Part shown: one piece after another, positions 58,093 to 64,000 of the stretch
Numbering within the stretch: position 1 is the first letter of the stretch
How the letters are laid out: each line of letters opens with the position of its first letter
NCBI RefSeq assembly: GCF_004210295.1
Contig: NZ_SDAK01000001.1
Location: forward strand, 744,001-808,000
From: Lactococcus sp. S-13
GTDB lineage: Bacteria; Bacillota; Bacilli; Lactobacillales; Streptococcaceae
DNA: 64,000 nt
Direction of reading: 5' to 3'
Program-made: the position numbers and the translations under genes
Notes under the pieces: generated by a model
The model's database searches: none
What the model saw: only the letters and a program-made list of their open reading frames with translations
Told to the model about the DNA's origin: nothing

Positions 58093-58203
58093 TTAAAAAA
58101 CGTTTTCTGACTCGTCTGAAGGTCGAATAAATTCAGTGTTTTTCTTCAGCTGATGGTGGTTGTCATTTATTTTATGGAACAACTCTCTAATTTTGTTGAA
58201 CAT
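58093..58203 (-). CDS. 36-aa small protein with strong ribosome-binding site
   Basis: An ORF too short for usual cut-offs, beginning MFNKIRELFHKINDNHHQ and ending ESENVF. AAAGGAGG lies nine bases before the ATG, one of the best Shine-Dalgarno sequences in the region. The N-terminal half could form an amphipathic helix; there is no signal peptide. It sits between the SDR gene and recJ. I do not recognise a family. Confidence 0.5.
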   Translation of the reverse strand: MFNKIRELFHKINDNHHQLKKNTEFIRPSDESENVF

Positions 58204-58320
58204 CTTGCGCTCCTCCTTTGGTTGATAAAAAAATTATAGGTTATTTTTATCAAAAGAAACTGAAGCGAAAATGTGATAAAACTTAAGATTTTTTGCGAAA
58301 CTTCCCGCACATCAGTCCAT

Positions 58321-59028
58321 TTATTTGAAATTAAAAAATCGACTTGATAAAAAATCAATAGCTGAAGGAAAAATTCCACGCAATTTCGCTACCAGAGCAA
58401 GCGTCCACGGCAAATTAATCTCACGCTTGCGCTTGCCCAAATTGCTCACAATCTTATCCGCAACTTTTGAAGCAGAGATCGCATTTTTCCCAACTTTTTT
58501 CAGATAGTCTGGATTCGCCTTGTGAAATTTGGTGCGCACAGGACCAGTATTGACCGTTGTCACAATCAAGTTAGGTCTTTCCATACGCAAAGCATCTGAA
58601 AAGGCTAGTATTGCTGCCTTTGTCGCTGCATAGATTGTTGCTTTTGCTGTTGGCAATTTTCCTGCAATTGACGCAATATTAACCACTTGTTGCTCCGGCT
58701 GGAGTTGTCTCGTCAGCTGGATGGGCATGAGCGTATTGATTACAAATTGCTCCGTGATTTCGGCATCCGTCAACTCTTCGAGCGATTTAAAAAGTCCAAA
58801 CCCCGCATTATTGATCAAAATATCGCAAGTCATCATTTGTTTGCCACTCAATAGTTCATCATTAGTCAGCAAAGTGACCCCTGCTAAGTCACCATATAGC
58901 TCCAGCAATCTTTCTCGACTGCGTGACACTAAAATTAAGTGCTCAGCTGATAACCTTTTAACTATTTCTTGAGCAATGTCACCCGTTGCTCCCGTTATCA
59001 CAATTTTTTTAGTTAATTTTTTCTTCAT
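58321..59028 (-). CDS. Short-chain dehydrogenase/reductase
   Basis: A 235-residue Rossmann-fold oxidoreductase. [11 protein letters not shown] (cofactor loop) is near the N-terminus; NNAG in [11 protein letters not shown], the Ser in [10 protein letters not shown] and the catalytic YxxxK in IYAATKAAI are present. Substrate unknown. The ATG at 59026-59028 ([13 protein letters not shown]) is preferred because a longer reading up to 59115 adds residues with no family resemblance. It overlaps the 3' end of rnz by 20 bases, so the pair is cotranscribed. Confidence 0.9.
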   Translation of the reverse strand: MKKKLTKKIVITGATGDIAQEIVKRLSAEHLILVSRSRERLLELYGDLAGVTLLTNDELLSGKQMMTCDILINNAGFGLFKSLEELTDAEITEQFVINTLMPIQLTRQLQPEQQVVNIASIAGKLPTAKATIYAATKAAILAFSDALRMERPNLIVTTVNTGPVRTKFHKANPDYLKKVGKNAISASKVADKIVSNLGKRKREINLPWTLALVAKLRGIFPSAIDFLSSRFFNFK

Positions 59029-59932
59029 GCAAATCTCTCGCCACAAAAGTATTCGGATGAATGGCTTGGGCTTCTTTTGCCAATTGCCCCACCAAAGCAC
59101 CAACATAGCGCGCACTGATATGAGTCAGCAAAAGTCGCTTCACACCAGCTTCTTGGGCAACATCTGCCGCTTGTTTTGAGGTTGAGTGACCATGGGCGCG
59201 CGCCATTTTACTCTCACGAGCCTCATAGGTCGCCTCGTGTACCAGTAAATCAGCCTGCCAAGCCAAACGGACTGCCGCACTCGTTTTTCTAGTATCCCCT
59301 AAAATCGTGACAATTTTTCCTGCTTTATCTGCGCCAATATAATCTCTTGGATCAAAAATTTTGCCTTCAAACTCGACTGTTTCCCCTTTTTTGATTTTTC
59401 CAAAAAGAGGGCCAAATGGTAATCCAGCAGCTCTCAAGGCCTCTGCATCCAGCTCACCGACACGATTTTTTTCAACTACTCGATAGCCCAAACAAAAAAT
59501 GGTATGATCCAATAAATCCGCATAAACCTCGAAGCTCTCGTCCTCAAAGATTTTTCCCGCCTGATTAAGTTCATGAAAATGAATCCGATAAGCCAAACGA
59601 GAACCTGAAAGCTTCAAACTCGTCATCACAAAATCTTTGATTCCAACTGGCCCATACAATTCGAGATCAGTTTGTTCATCACTACTTTGAAAACTTCTGC
59701 TTGACAAAAAACCTGGCAAGCCAAAAATATGATCCCCGTGCAAATGAGTGATAAAAATTTTCGTGATTTTGCGTGGTTTAATCGTTGTATTTAAAATCTG
59801 GTGCTGCGTTGCTTCTCCGCAGTCAAACAGCCAGTTTTCATTACGCTCATCCAGCATTTTCAGCACAATTGCCTGTGTATTTCTTGATTTTGACGGCTGA
59901 CCAGCACCCGTCCCCAAAAATTGAATATCCAT
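59009..59932 (-). CDS. rnz: Ribonuclease Z (tRNA 3' processing endonuclease)
   Basis: A 307-residue zinc beta-lactamase-fold nuclease that removes 3' trailers from tRNA precursors lacking an encoded CCA. The metal motif [21 protein letters not shown] and the exosite loop with [14 protein letters not shown] are visible. The two tRNA genes upstream in this window lack an encoded CCA, so they would need this enzyme. Confidence 0.96.
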   Translation of the reverse strand: MDIQFLGTGAGQPSKSRNTQAIVLKMLDERNENWLFDCGEATQHQILNTTIKPRKITKIFITHLHGDHIFGLPGFLSSRSFQSSDEQTDLELYGPVGIKDFVMTSLKLSGSRLAYRIHFHELNQAGKIFEDESFEVYADLLDHTIFCLGYRVVEKNRVGELDAEALRAAGLPFGPLFGKIKKGETVEFEGKIFDPRDYIGADKAGKIVTILGDTRKTSAAVRLAWQADLLVHEATYEARESKMARAHGHSTSKQAADVAQEAGVKRLLLTHISARYVGALVGQLAKEAQAIHPNTFVARDLHEEKIN

Positions 59933-60004
59933 TGAACCTCCAGCTCTAAGTATTCTCAGTAGTTGAGGGCTTTTCGCCCAAATTTGAGAAATGTTTTATT
60001 GAAT

Positions 60005-60036
60005 AAGAAAAAAATTGTGAGTTATCCCTCACAATC
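60005..60036 (-). terminator. Terminator of tRNA-Lys
   Basis: ATTGTGA (60014-60020) and TCACAAT (60029-60035) with a run of T residues on the minus strand. Confidence 0.88.
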
Positions 60037-60054
60037 CTTCCCGATATAAATTAG

Positions 60055-60127
60055 TGACCCGTGCTGGGCTCGAACCAGCGACCCTTTGATTAAAAGTCAA
60101 ATGCTCTACCAACTGAGCTAACGAGTC
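60055..60127 (-). tRNA. tRNA-Lys (anticodon TTT)
   Basis: A 73-nt cloverleaf on the minus strand: acceptor arms GACTCGT and ACGGGTC, D-arm AGCTCAGTTGGTAGAGC, anticodon loop CTTTTAA with TTT, and TTCGAGC in the T-arm. CCA is not encoded. The 5' 19 bases and the upstream flank are duplicated about 100 bp away. Confidence 0.97.
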
Positions 60128-60241
60128 TTGTTAATATGGTATCCCTCACTTGGTAGCAAGGTTGCAAACTGCGTTTGCTTTATCCGCCACCTTGAAGCAG
60201 TGCTTCAAGCCAACTGAGCTAACGAGTCTTGTTAATATGGT
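60109..60241 (-). repeat. 32-bp direct repeat duplicating the 5' part of tRNA-Lys
   Basis: The 32 bases at 60109-60140 (tRNA-Lys nucleotides 1-19 plus 13 bases of upstream flank) recur exactly at 60210-60241. The 69 bases between them contain two hairpins: CTTGAAGC/GCTTCAAG with a 3-base loop, and GCAAAC/GTTTGC with a 3-base loop. The upstream copy is a truncated tRNA-Lys remnant that cannot fold as a tRNA. Confidence 0.9.
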
Positions 60242-60350
60242 GTTATTTTCACAACGTAATACATTATATCATAAACAATTTTAAAATTCTACTATTTAAT
60301 AAAAGTAGCGCCATTTTAGAATTTTTTCTCAAAATATTTGGCACAAAAAT

Positions 60351-60382
60351 AATAAAAACTGCTTAACAGAGCGGTTTATTTA
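60351..60382 (-). terminator. Terminator of tRNA-Arg
   Basis: On the minus strand AACCGCT and AGCAGTT (7 bp, one mismatch), then a T-run. Confidence 0.65.
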
Positions 60383-60392
60383 CATTATGAAA

Positions 60393-60464
60393 TGCGTCCG
60401 GAGGGAATCGAACCCCCATCTCAAGAACCGGAATCTTACGTGATATCCATTACACTACGGACGC
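60393..60464 (-). tRNA. tRNA-Arg (anticodon CCG)
   Basis: A 72-nt cloverleaf: acceptor GCGTCCG/CGGACGC, anticodon loop TTCCGGT with CCG reading CGG codons, and T-arm with GGTTCGATTCC. CCA is not encoded. Confidence 0.95.
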
Positions 60465-60525
60465 GCTACAATCACTTTATTTTACCTAATTTCAAAAAAA
60501 AATGCAAGAAGAAACTCATTAAAAT

Positions 60526-60556
60526 AAGAAAAAGCTATCTAAAGATAGCTTTCGTT
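60526..60556 (-). terminator. Terminator of the SPFH protein gene
   Basis: AAAGCTATC (60531-60539) and GATAGCTTT (60544-60552) around a 4-base loop, with a T-rich tract on the minus strand. Confidence 0.88.
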
Positions 60557-60562
60557 TATAAA

Positions 60563-61465
60563 CTATTTACTTGCTTTAATCGCAGATAAAATCTGAGTGC
60601 GTAAATCTTCAGCTCCTTCAGCGCCTCCAGGCAAGAAAATTGTTGAATTTCCGCTCGCAGCAAACTGATTCAAGGTATCTAAATATTGGTTAGTCAACAA
60701 AATCGCCATGATTTGTTCTTCGTCAAGCGAAACGCCCAATTTTTTAATTTCGGTAATTTGTTGCGCCAAGCCGTCAACGATGGCTTTACGTTGCTCTGCA
60801 ATCCCGACCCCATGCAGACGATCTTTTTCAGCTTCGGCTTCAGCAGCAGTAACAACTTGAATTTTATTGGCATTCGCAAGCATTTGTGAAGCATCTTGTT
60901 TACGTTGTGCCGCATTGATTTCATTCATTGATTGCTTGACTTCAGCGTCAGGTTCGACTTTGGTGATCAAAGTCTTGACAATGATGTAACCATAAGTTTG
61001 CATTTCTTCAGCAACTGTTTTTTGTACTTCTAAGGCAATTTCATCTTTTTTCTCAAAAACATCATCAAGTGTCAATTTTGGCACAGCAGAACGTAAAGCA
61101 TCTTCAATGTATGCCTTGATTTGTTCACCCGGATTCATGAGTTTATAGTAAGCATCTTTGATTGATTCTTCGTTGACCCGATATTGTGTCGCAATGTTCA
61201 TGGTCACAAAGACGTTGTCTGCCGTTTTTGTTTCCACAGTCATCTCCGTTTGCAACAAACGCAACTGGATTCGCGCAGCTAAGCGATCAATGCCCCACGG
61301 TAATTTCAAATGAAAACCAGGGCCCGCCGTCGTTTGATACTTCCCAAAGCGTTCCACAATTGCTACTGTTTGCTGTTTGACCACAAAGACAATCGTACTC
61401 AAACTGAAAATCAAAATGAGCAAAACAACTGCCAAAACAATCAAAGGAAAAATAATAATGTCCAT
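60563..61465 (-). CDS. SPFH-domain (slipin/stomatin-like) membrane protein
   Basis: A 300-residue protein with one N-terminal membrane segment (IIIFPLIVLAVVLLILIF) followed by the band 7 domain (VKQQTVAIVERFGKYQTTAGPGFHLKLPWG; MNIATQYRVNEESIKDAYY; GYIIVKTLITKVEPD) and an Ala/Glu-rich coiled-coil tail. These proteins build ring-like scaffolds at the membrane and often work with an NfeD-type protease partner, which I do not see nearby. The ATG at 61463-61465 has AGAGGAGATTTTCTT upstream; a longer reading would run into CTGACG repeats and is rejected. Confidence 0.92.
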   Translation of the reverse strand: MDIIIFPLIVLAVVLLILIFSLSTIVFVVKQQTVAIVERFGKYQTTAGPGFHLKLPWGIDRLAARIQLRLLQTEMTVETKTADNVFVTMNIATQYRVNEESIKDAYYKLMNPGEQIKAYIEDALRSAVPKLTLDDVFEKKDEIALEVQKTVAEEMQTYGYIIVKTLITKVEPDAEVKQSMNEINAAQRKQDASQMLANANKIQVVTAAEAEAEKDRLHGVGIAEQRKAIVDGLAQQITEIKKLGVSLDEEQIMAILLTNQYLDTLNQFAASGNSTIFLPGGAEGAEDLRTQILSAIKASK

Positions 61466-61496
61466 AAGAAAATCTCCTCTTTTTCTTCCAAAACCG

Positions 61497-61616
61497 CTGA
61501 CGGAAATTAGCGACAATAACTTTTACTAAAAGACAAATTTTTTCATTTCGTCAGTAAATTAGGAGTTTTCGTCAGTATTTTTTCTATCTGGATGAGAATC
61601 CGTCAGCAAATTCTCT
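61497..61616. repeat. Cluster of CTGACG repeats upstream of the SPFH gene
   Basis: CTGACG at 61497-61502, then CGTCAG at 61549 and 61570, and a full CGTCAGCAAATTCTCT at 61601-61616. Confidence 0.85.
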
Positions 61617-61663
61617 AGCCGATATTTCTCCCAATTCAACCCTTTAGTAATCGTTTCCATCAT
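61559..61663 (-). CDS. Possible 34-aa ORF partly encoded by repeats
   Basis: Begins MMETITKGLNWEKYRLENLL and ends RKNTDENS. The C-terminal half is encoded by two members of the CTGACG family (LTDS, NTDENS). The ribosome-binding site is only moderate (GAAAGTGG). It lies between a 222-aa unknown gene and the SPFH gene. It may be real or an accident of open sequence; I know no family. Confidence 0.3.
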   Translation of the reverse strand: MMETITKGLNWEKYRLENLLTDSHPDRKNTDENS

Positions 61664-61707
61664 TTTACCACTTTCAAACTTGTAAAGCAATAAATTTTCT
61701 ATATTTT

Positions 61708-62376
61708 TCAGAAATGTTTAACAATATAAACAAAATGCTTCTGACCATCTCGACCATAAAGGAGAGGTTTTAGGAAACCGATTTTGCTTGCTTGCGTCAG
61801 TAAATCCTCGATGTTATAGCCAGACAAGCGCATGAAATCAGGATTCTCTGACAATTCCGTCAGTGGCGAAAGTTCTTCAACCCACTCAAAATCACTCGTG
61901 AAGTCAGCTGGTTTCATTGTCACTTGTCCGTCATTTTCTTCTAACAAATAATGTGGGAAAATCTGAGCCAATTCAAAAAGTAATTCAGCCGTGATTTTCA
62001 CCGGAAATTCGCTAAAGATGACAGCCTCTCCAGCCGTATTCTTAAAGCAAAAACCAAAAGATTTCCCTGACAGATTTAACCGAACAAAACGGAAATTCTC
62101 TGTCCCCACTTTACCTTCCAAATGAAAATCTGGTCGTTCTTGAAAAAGCTCCAACGCTTCTGAGAGTTCTAAAAAATAATCCGTAGCATCCTTTGGCGAC
62201 CGTTTTTGATAAAGTTCCGCAAAGTAAGCATTCAAGACAGATGCTGGCGGAGTAACCAAGAGGCGTTTGTCCTTTGTTTCGCTCAAATTTGCCAGTCGAT
62301 TTTCCAGAAAAACACGGTCTTGCCCCATGTATCCGCCGTATTTCAGCGCCAATTCAACCCATTTTTCATCATTCAT
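61708..62376 (-). CDS. Conserved-looking hypothetical protein, 222 aa
   Basis: Not recognised. A soluble, acidic protein with no signal or membrane segment. Segments such as LLVTPPASVLNAYFAELYQKRSPKDATDYFLELSEAL in the first third and FGFCFKNTAGEAVIFSEFPVKITAELLFELAQIFP in the middle look like folded alpha/beta sequence, and codon use is like its neighbours, so it is probably a real gene. It lies downstream of miaA in the same direction, 110 bases away. Confidence 0.75.
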   Translation of the reverse strand: MNDEKWVELALKYGGYMGQDRVFLENRLANLSETKDKRLLVTPPASVLNAYFAELYQKRSPKDATDYFLELSEALELFQERPDFHLEGKVGTENFRFVRLNLSGKSFGFCFKNTAGEAVIFSEFPVKITAELLFELAQIFPHYLLEENDGQVTMKPADFTSDFEWVEELSPLTELSENPDFMRLSGYNIEDLLTQASKIGFLKPLLYGRDGQKHFVYIVKHF

Positions 62377-62483
62377 TTCTTATTTCCCTCTTACTTTTTT
62401 CTAAAATTTTTCTGGATAATGCCATCAGAGACTTGTAAAATCCTGTTTTCAATCTTTTTCATTATAACATTTTTAGACAAAGC

Positions 62484-62489
62484 CGTCAG
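62484..62489. repeat. Single CTGACG core at the miaA 3' end
   Basis: CGTCAG overlaps the last codons of miaA and its stop, without the ATTTTCTCT extension. It is probably a degenerate member of the dispersed family. Confidence 0.4.
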
Positions 62490-63370
62490 CCCAAAAAATT
62501 TTTGACTTTTTCCAAAATTTCTTGAGGATAATTTGCATCAAAAACATCAAAAAAAGGAACATCCATCCGGTTTTTAAACCAGGTCAATTGCCTTTTGGCA
62601 TACCGTCTTGAATTGCGCTTCACCAGCTCAACCGCCTCGTCCAAACTCATTTCGCCCGAAAAATAAGGGAAAAATTCTTTGTAGCCAATGCCTTTGGCTG
62701 CCTGAACAGTTGGATTTTGCTCAAATAACTCCTGTGCTTCACGCAACAAGCCTTCTGTCATCATCTGATCCACGCGCTGATTGATGCGCTGATAAAGCAG
62801 TTTTCGCTCAGCATTCAATCCAATCATGCAAAAATCGTAAGCCGAGCCTTTATTTTCCTCTGCCGAGCCAAATTTTTCACGCTCCAAAGCACGCATCGCT
62901 CTCCGGCGATTCAGTTCAGGAATTTCTAGTCCGCTCGCTTTGACTTGCTCAAAAAGCGCTTCATCGCTCAAAAGTGCCAATTGTTCACGCAAAATGAGCA
63001 TTTCCTCATGATTTTCTTGCCCGCCCAGATGGTAACCTTCCACCAGCGATTGAATATACAGACCCGTCCCCCCAACAATAATCGGCAATTTCTCCCGCTT
63101 GTGCATCTCTTCAATCCAATAATTTGCCTCACTGACAAAATCATGAGCCGAAAAGTTTTCCGTTCGCTCACGAACGTCAATCAAACGATGAACAGCCAGT
63201 TTCTGCTCAGCTTGCGTCACTTTCGCTGTTCCAATATCCAGCCCTCGATAAACCTGCTGCGAATCACCAGAAATAATTTCCCCATTGAATTTTTGGGCCA
63301 ATTCAATTCCTAAGGCGGTTTTTCCCACAGCTGTCGGCCCTACAATCACCAAAACTTTATTTTTCGTCAT
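62486..63370 (-). CDS. miaA: tRNA dimethylallyltransferase
   Basis: A 294-residue enzyme adding the isopentenyl group to A37 of tRNAs reading UNN codons. P-loop [10 protein letters not shown] at residues ~11-20; [31 protein letters not shown], and the C-terminal [16 protein letters not shown] are conserved. Length is normal. A full CTGACG hairpin lies just upstream of its start. Confidence 0.97.
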   Translation of the reverse strand: MTKNKVLVIVGPTAVGKTALGIELAQKFNGEIISGDSQQVYRGLDIGTAKVTQAEQKLAVHRLIDVRERTENFSAHDFVSEANYWIEEMHKREKLPIIVGGTGLYIQSLVEGYHLGGQENHEEMLILREQLALLSDEALFEQVKASGLEIPELNRRRAMRALEREKFGSAEENKGSAYDFCMIGLNAERKLLYQRINQRVDQMMTEGLLREAQELFEQNPTVQAAKGIGYKEFFPYFSGEMSLDEAVELVKRNSRRYAKRQLTWFKNRMDVPFFDVFDANYPQEILEKVKNFLG

Positions 63371-63457
63371 TTATTTTTCTCTACCTATTTTTTCAGGAAC
63401 TCTAAACTCTATTATTTCAGATTTGGTCAGCAAATTCAAGCTTTTACCCAACGAAAA

Positions 63458-63491
63458 AATGCTGACGAAAATTTCCGTCAGCATTTTCTCT
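63458..63491. repeat. Perfect CTGACG hairpin between the YitT-like gene and miaA
   Basis: AAAATGCTGACG and CGTCAGCATTTT make a perfect 12-bp stem around an 8-base loop; the right arm is a full CGTCAGCATTTTCTCT (63476-63491). Its position just after the stop of the YitT-like gene suits a terminator. Confidence 0.9.
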
Positions 63492-63510
63492 TACATTTTT
63501 ACTTACCAAA

Positions 63511-64000
63511 CTAGCTTGCAGCAAAAACTTTTCGATAAATCTTCTTTCCACGCCCAACCAAAAGTGCGCGATATTCTGCTCGTCCCACAATCATCGTCAC
63601 CTTACTAAAAATATAACATGATAATAAAGTCACGGCAAAATTAGGCAACGCAAGGAAAGTAAGCAATGACAAACTCAAAACAACCACATCAATCATAAAC
63701 AATACTTTGTCAATTTTAAAATCCCACTGCTCTTCCAAAATTCGTCCCAGCAAAATCGAACCCCCAAAAGTCCCTTCCGAAATAATGACCAATCCTGCAC
63801 CAATCCCCGAAAGTAGACCATCAAATAGACCCGCAAAAATAATGTGTGGCAAATGAAAACCTGTCACGCCAAGCGCTTCATAGACCAGCATCCACCCACT
63901 CATCGCCAGCGCCCCTGGGACACTCAGCAGCAAGATTCGCTTGGGCAAAAAACGTCCCCCAAAGACAAAAAGTGGAATATTTACCAAAAAGAAAGTTAGC
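63511..64000 (-). CDS. YitT-family integral membrane protein (5' end beyond the window)
   Basis: The C-terminal ~162 residues of a multi-span membrane protein; the frame is open to the right edge of the window. Hydrophobic segments and the GLLSGIGAGLVIISEGTFGGSILLGRIL stretch are typical of the YitT/DUF161 family, while the C-terminal DUF2179 domain that many of these have is lacking. Function in the family is largely unknown. Confidence 0.8.
   Translation of the reverse strand, partial: LTFFLVNIPLFVFGGRFLPKRILLLSVPGALAMSGWMLVYEALGVTGFHLPHIIFAGLFDGLLSGIGAGLVIISEGTFGGSILLGRILEEQWDFKIDKVLFMIDVVVLSLSLLTFLALPNFAVTLLSCYIFSKVTMIVGRAEYRALLVGRGKKIYRKVFAAS

Noticed and set aside
58167-58379. 70-codon minus-strand frame overlapping the start of the 36-aa ORF and the SDR 3' end
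   Set aside because: Low-complexity hydrophobic and basic sequence, weak start, and in conflict with the better supported 36-aa ORF in another frame.
59029-59115. N-terminal extension of the SDR protein
   Set aside because: The extra 29 residues have no family resemblance and lie inside rnz in another frame; the internal ATG has the typical SDR start.
61466-61516. N-terminal extension of the SPFH protein
   Set aside because: Would be encoded partly by a CTGACG repeat and lies upstream of a good ribosome-binding site for the internal ATG.

Overview
The window reads as chromosome of a low-GC Gram-positive coccus of the genus Lactococcus. The evidence is the enzyme set and gene neighbourhoods: pyruvate formate-lyase, enolase, a CtsR/ClpC pair without mcsAB, a CtsR-controlled clpP, a malQ-glgCDAP glycogen cluster, a pyc / gltA-acnA-icd block, ftsW next to pyc, coaE-pmrA-rpmG, and RpoE delta with MltG-GreA. 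I cannot fix the species by reading alone. Almost every gene is on the minus strand; the only plus-strand genes are clpP, metE and metF.

Layout. 1-11.1 kb: 5' part of a dtpT-like peptide transporter, a GH13 amylase/neopullulanase, and the glycogen genes glgP, glgA, glgD, glgC and malQ, with no glgB. 11.3-17.5 kb: housekeeping genes nusB (greatly enlarged), asp23-like, efp, pepP, rsmA, rnmV, a P-loop kinase-like gene and tatD. 17.5-22.7 kb: two large wall-anchored surface proteins, one with BspA-type and MucBP repeats, the other with adhesin and Cna-B domains. 22.7-28.1 kb: spx, a small membrane protein, clpP, metE-metF. 28.1-38.2 kb: icd, acnA, gltA, pyc, ftsW (anaplerosis plus the oxidative TCA branch to 2-oxoglutarate). 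38.4-43.0 kb: rpmG, a PmrA-like efflux pump, coaE, pflB. 43.1-45.3 kb: an AT-rich accessory insertion holding a small promoter / 66-aa protein / 27-aa Cys-ended peptide / ABC exporter cassette. 45.3-59.9 kb: corA, eno, hpf, clpC, ctsR, greA, mltG, rpoE, apt, recJ, a 36-aa small ORF, an SDR gene and rnz. 60-64 kb: tRNA-Lys, a duplicated tRNA-Lys fragment, tRNA-Arg, a slipin-type SPFH protein, an unknown gene, miaA and a partial YitT-like membrane protein.

Two things stand out beyond the ordinary annotation. First, a short dispersed repeat, 16 bases long with consensus AGAGAA-WWTR-CTGACG, is scattered in both orientations through intergenic regions. It often occurs as inverted pairs that form hairpins, as in-frame insertions inside coaE and rnmV, and as a 40-bp tandem repeat downstream of recJ. 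I found about sixteen full-length copies by hand, eight of them exact CGTCAGCATTTTCTCT. The pattern resembles DNA-uptake-sequence or REP/MITE families, but its function is unknown to me. Second, the 43.1-45.3 kb cassette looks like a minimal peptide secretion or RiPP locus. Its 27-aa precursor ends in two tandem [N/D]-x-x-C units and is followed by an attenuator-like hairpin and a dedicated ABC exporter.

Smaller oddities include an apparently leaderless dtpT under a palindromic operator-like site, a second leaderless-looking gene, a pmrA homologue whose best start codon is ACG, a NusB with a roughly 200-residue internal insertion, atypical sorting signals (LPNAG, LPKTN) on both surface proteins, and a 32-bp direct repeat that duplicates the 5' part of tRNA-Lys.
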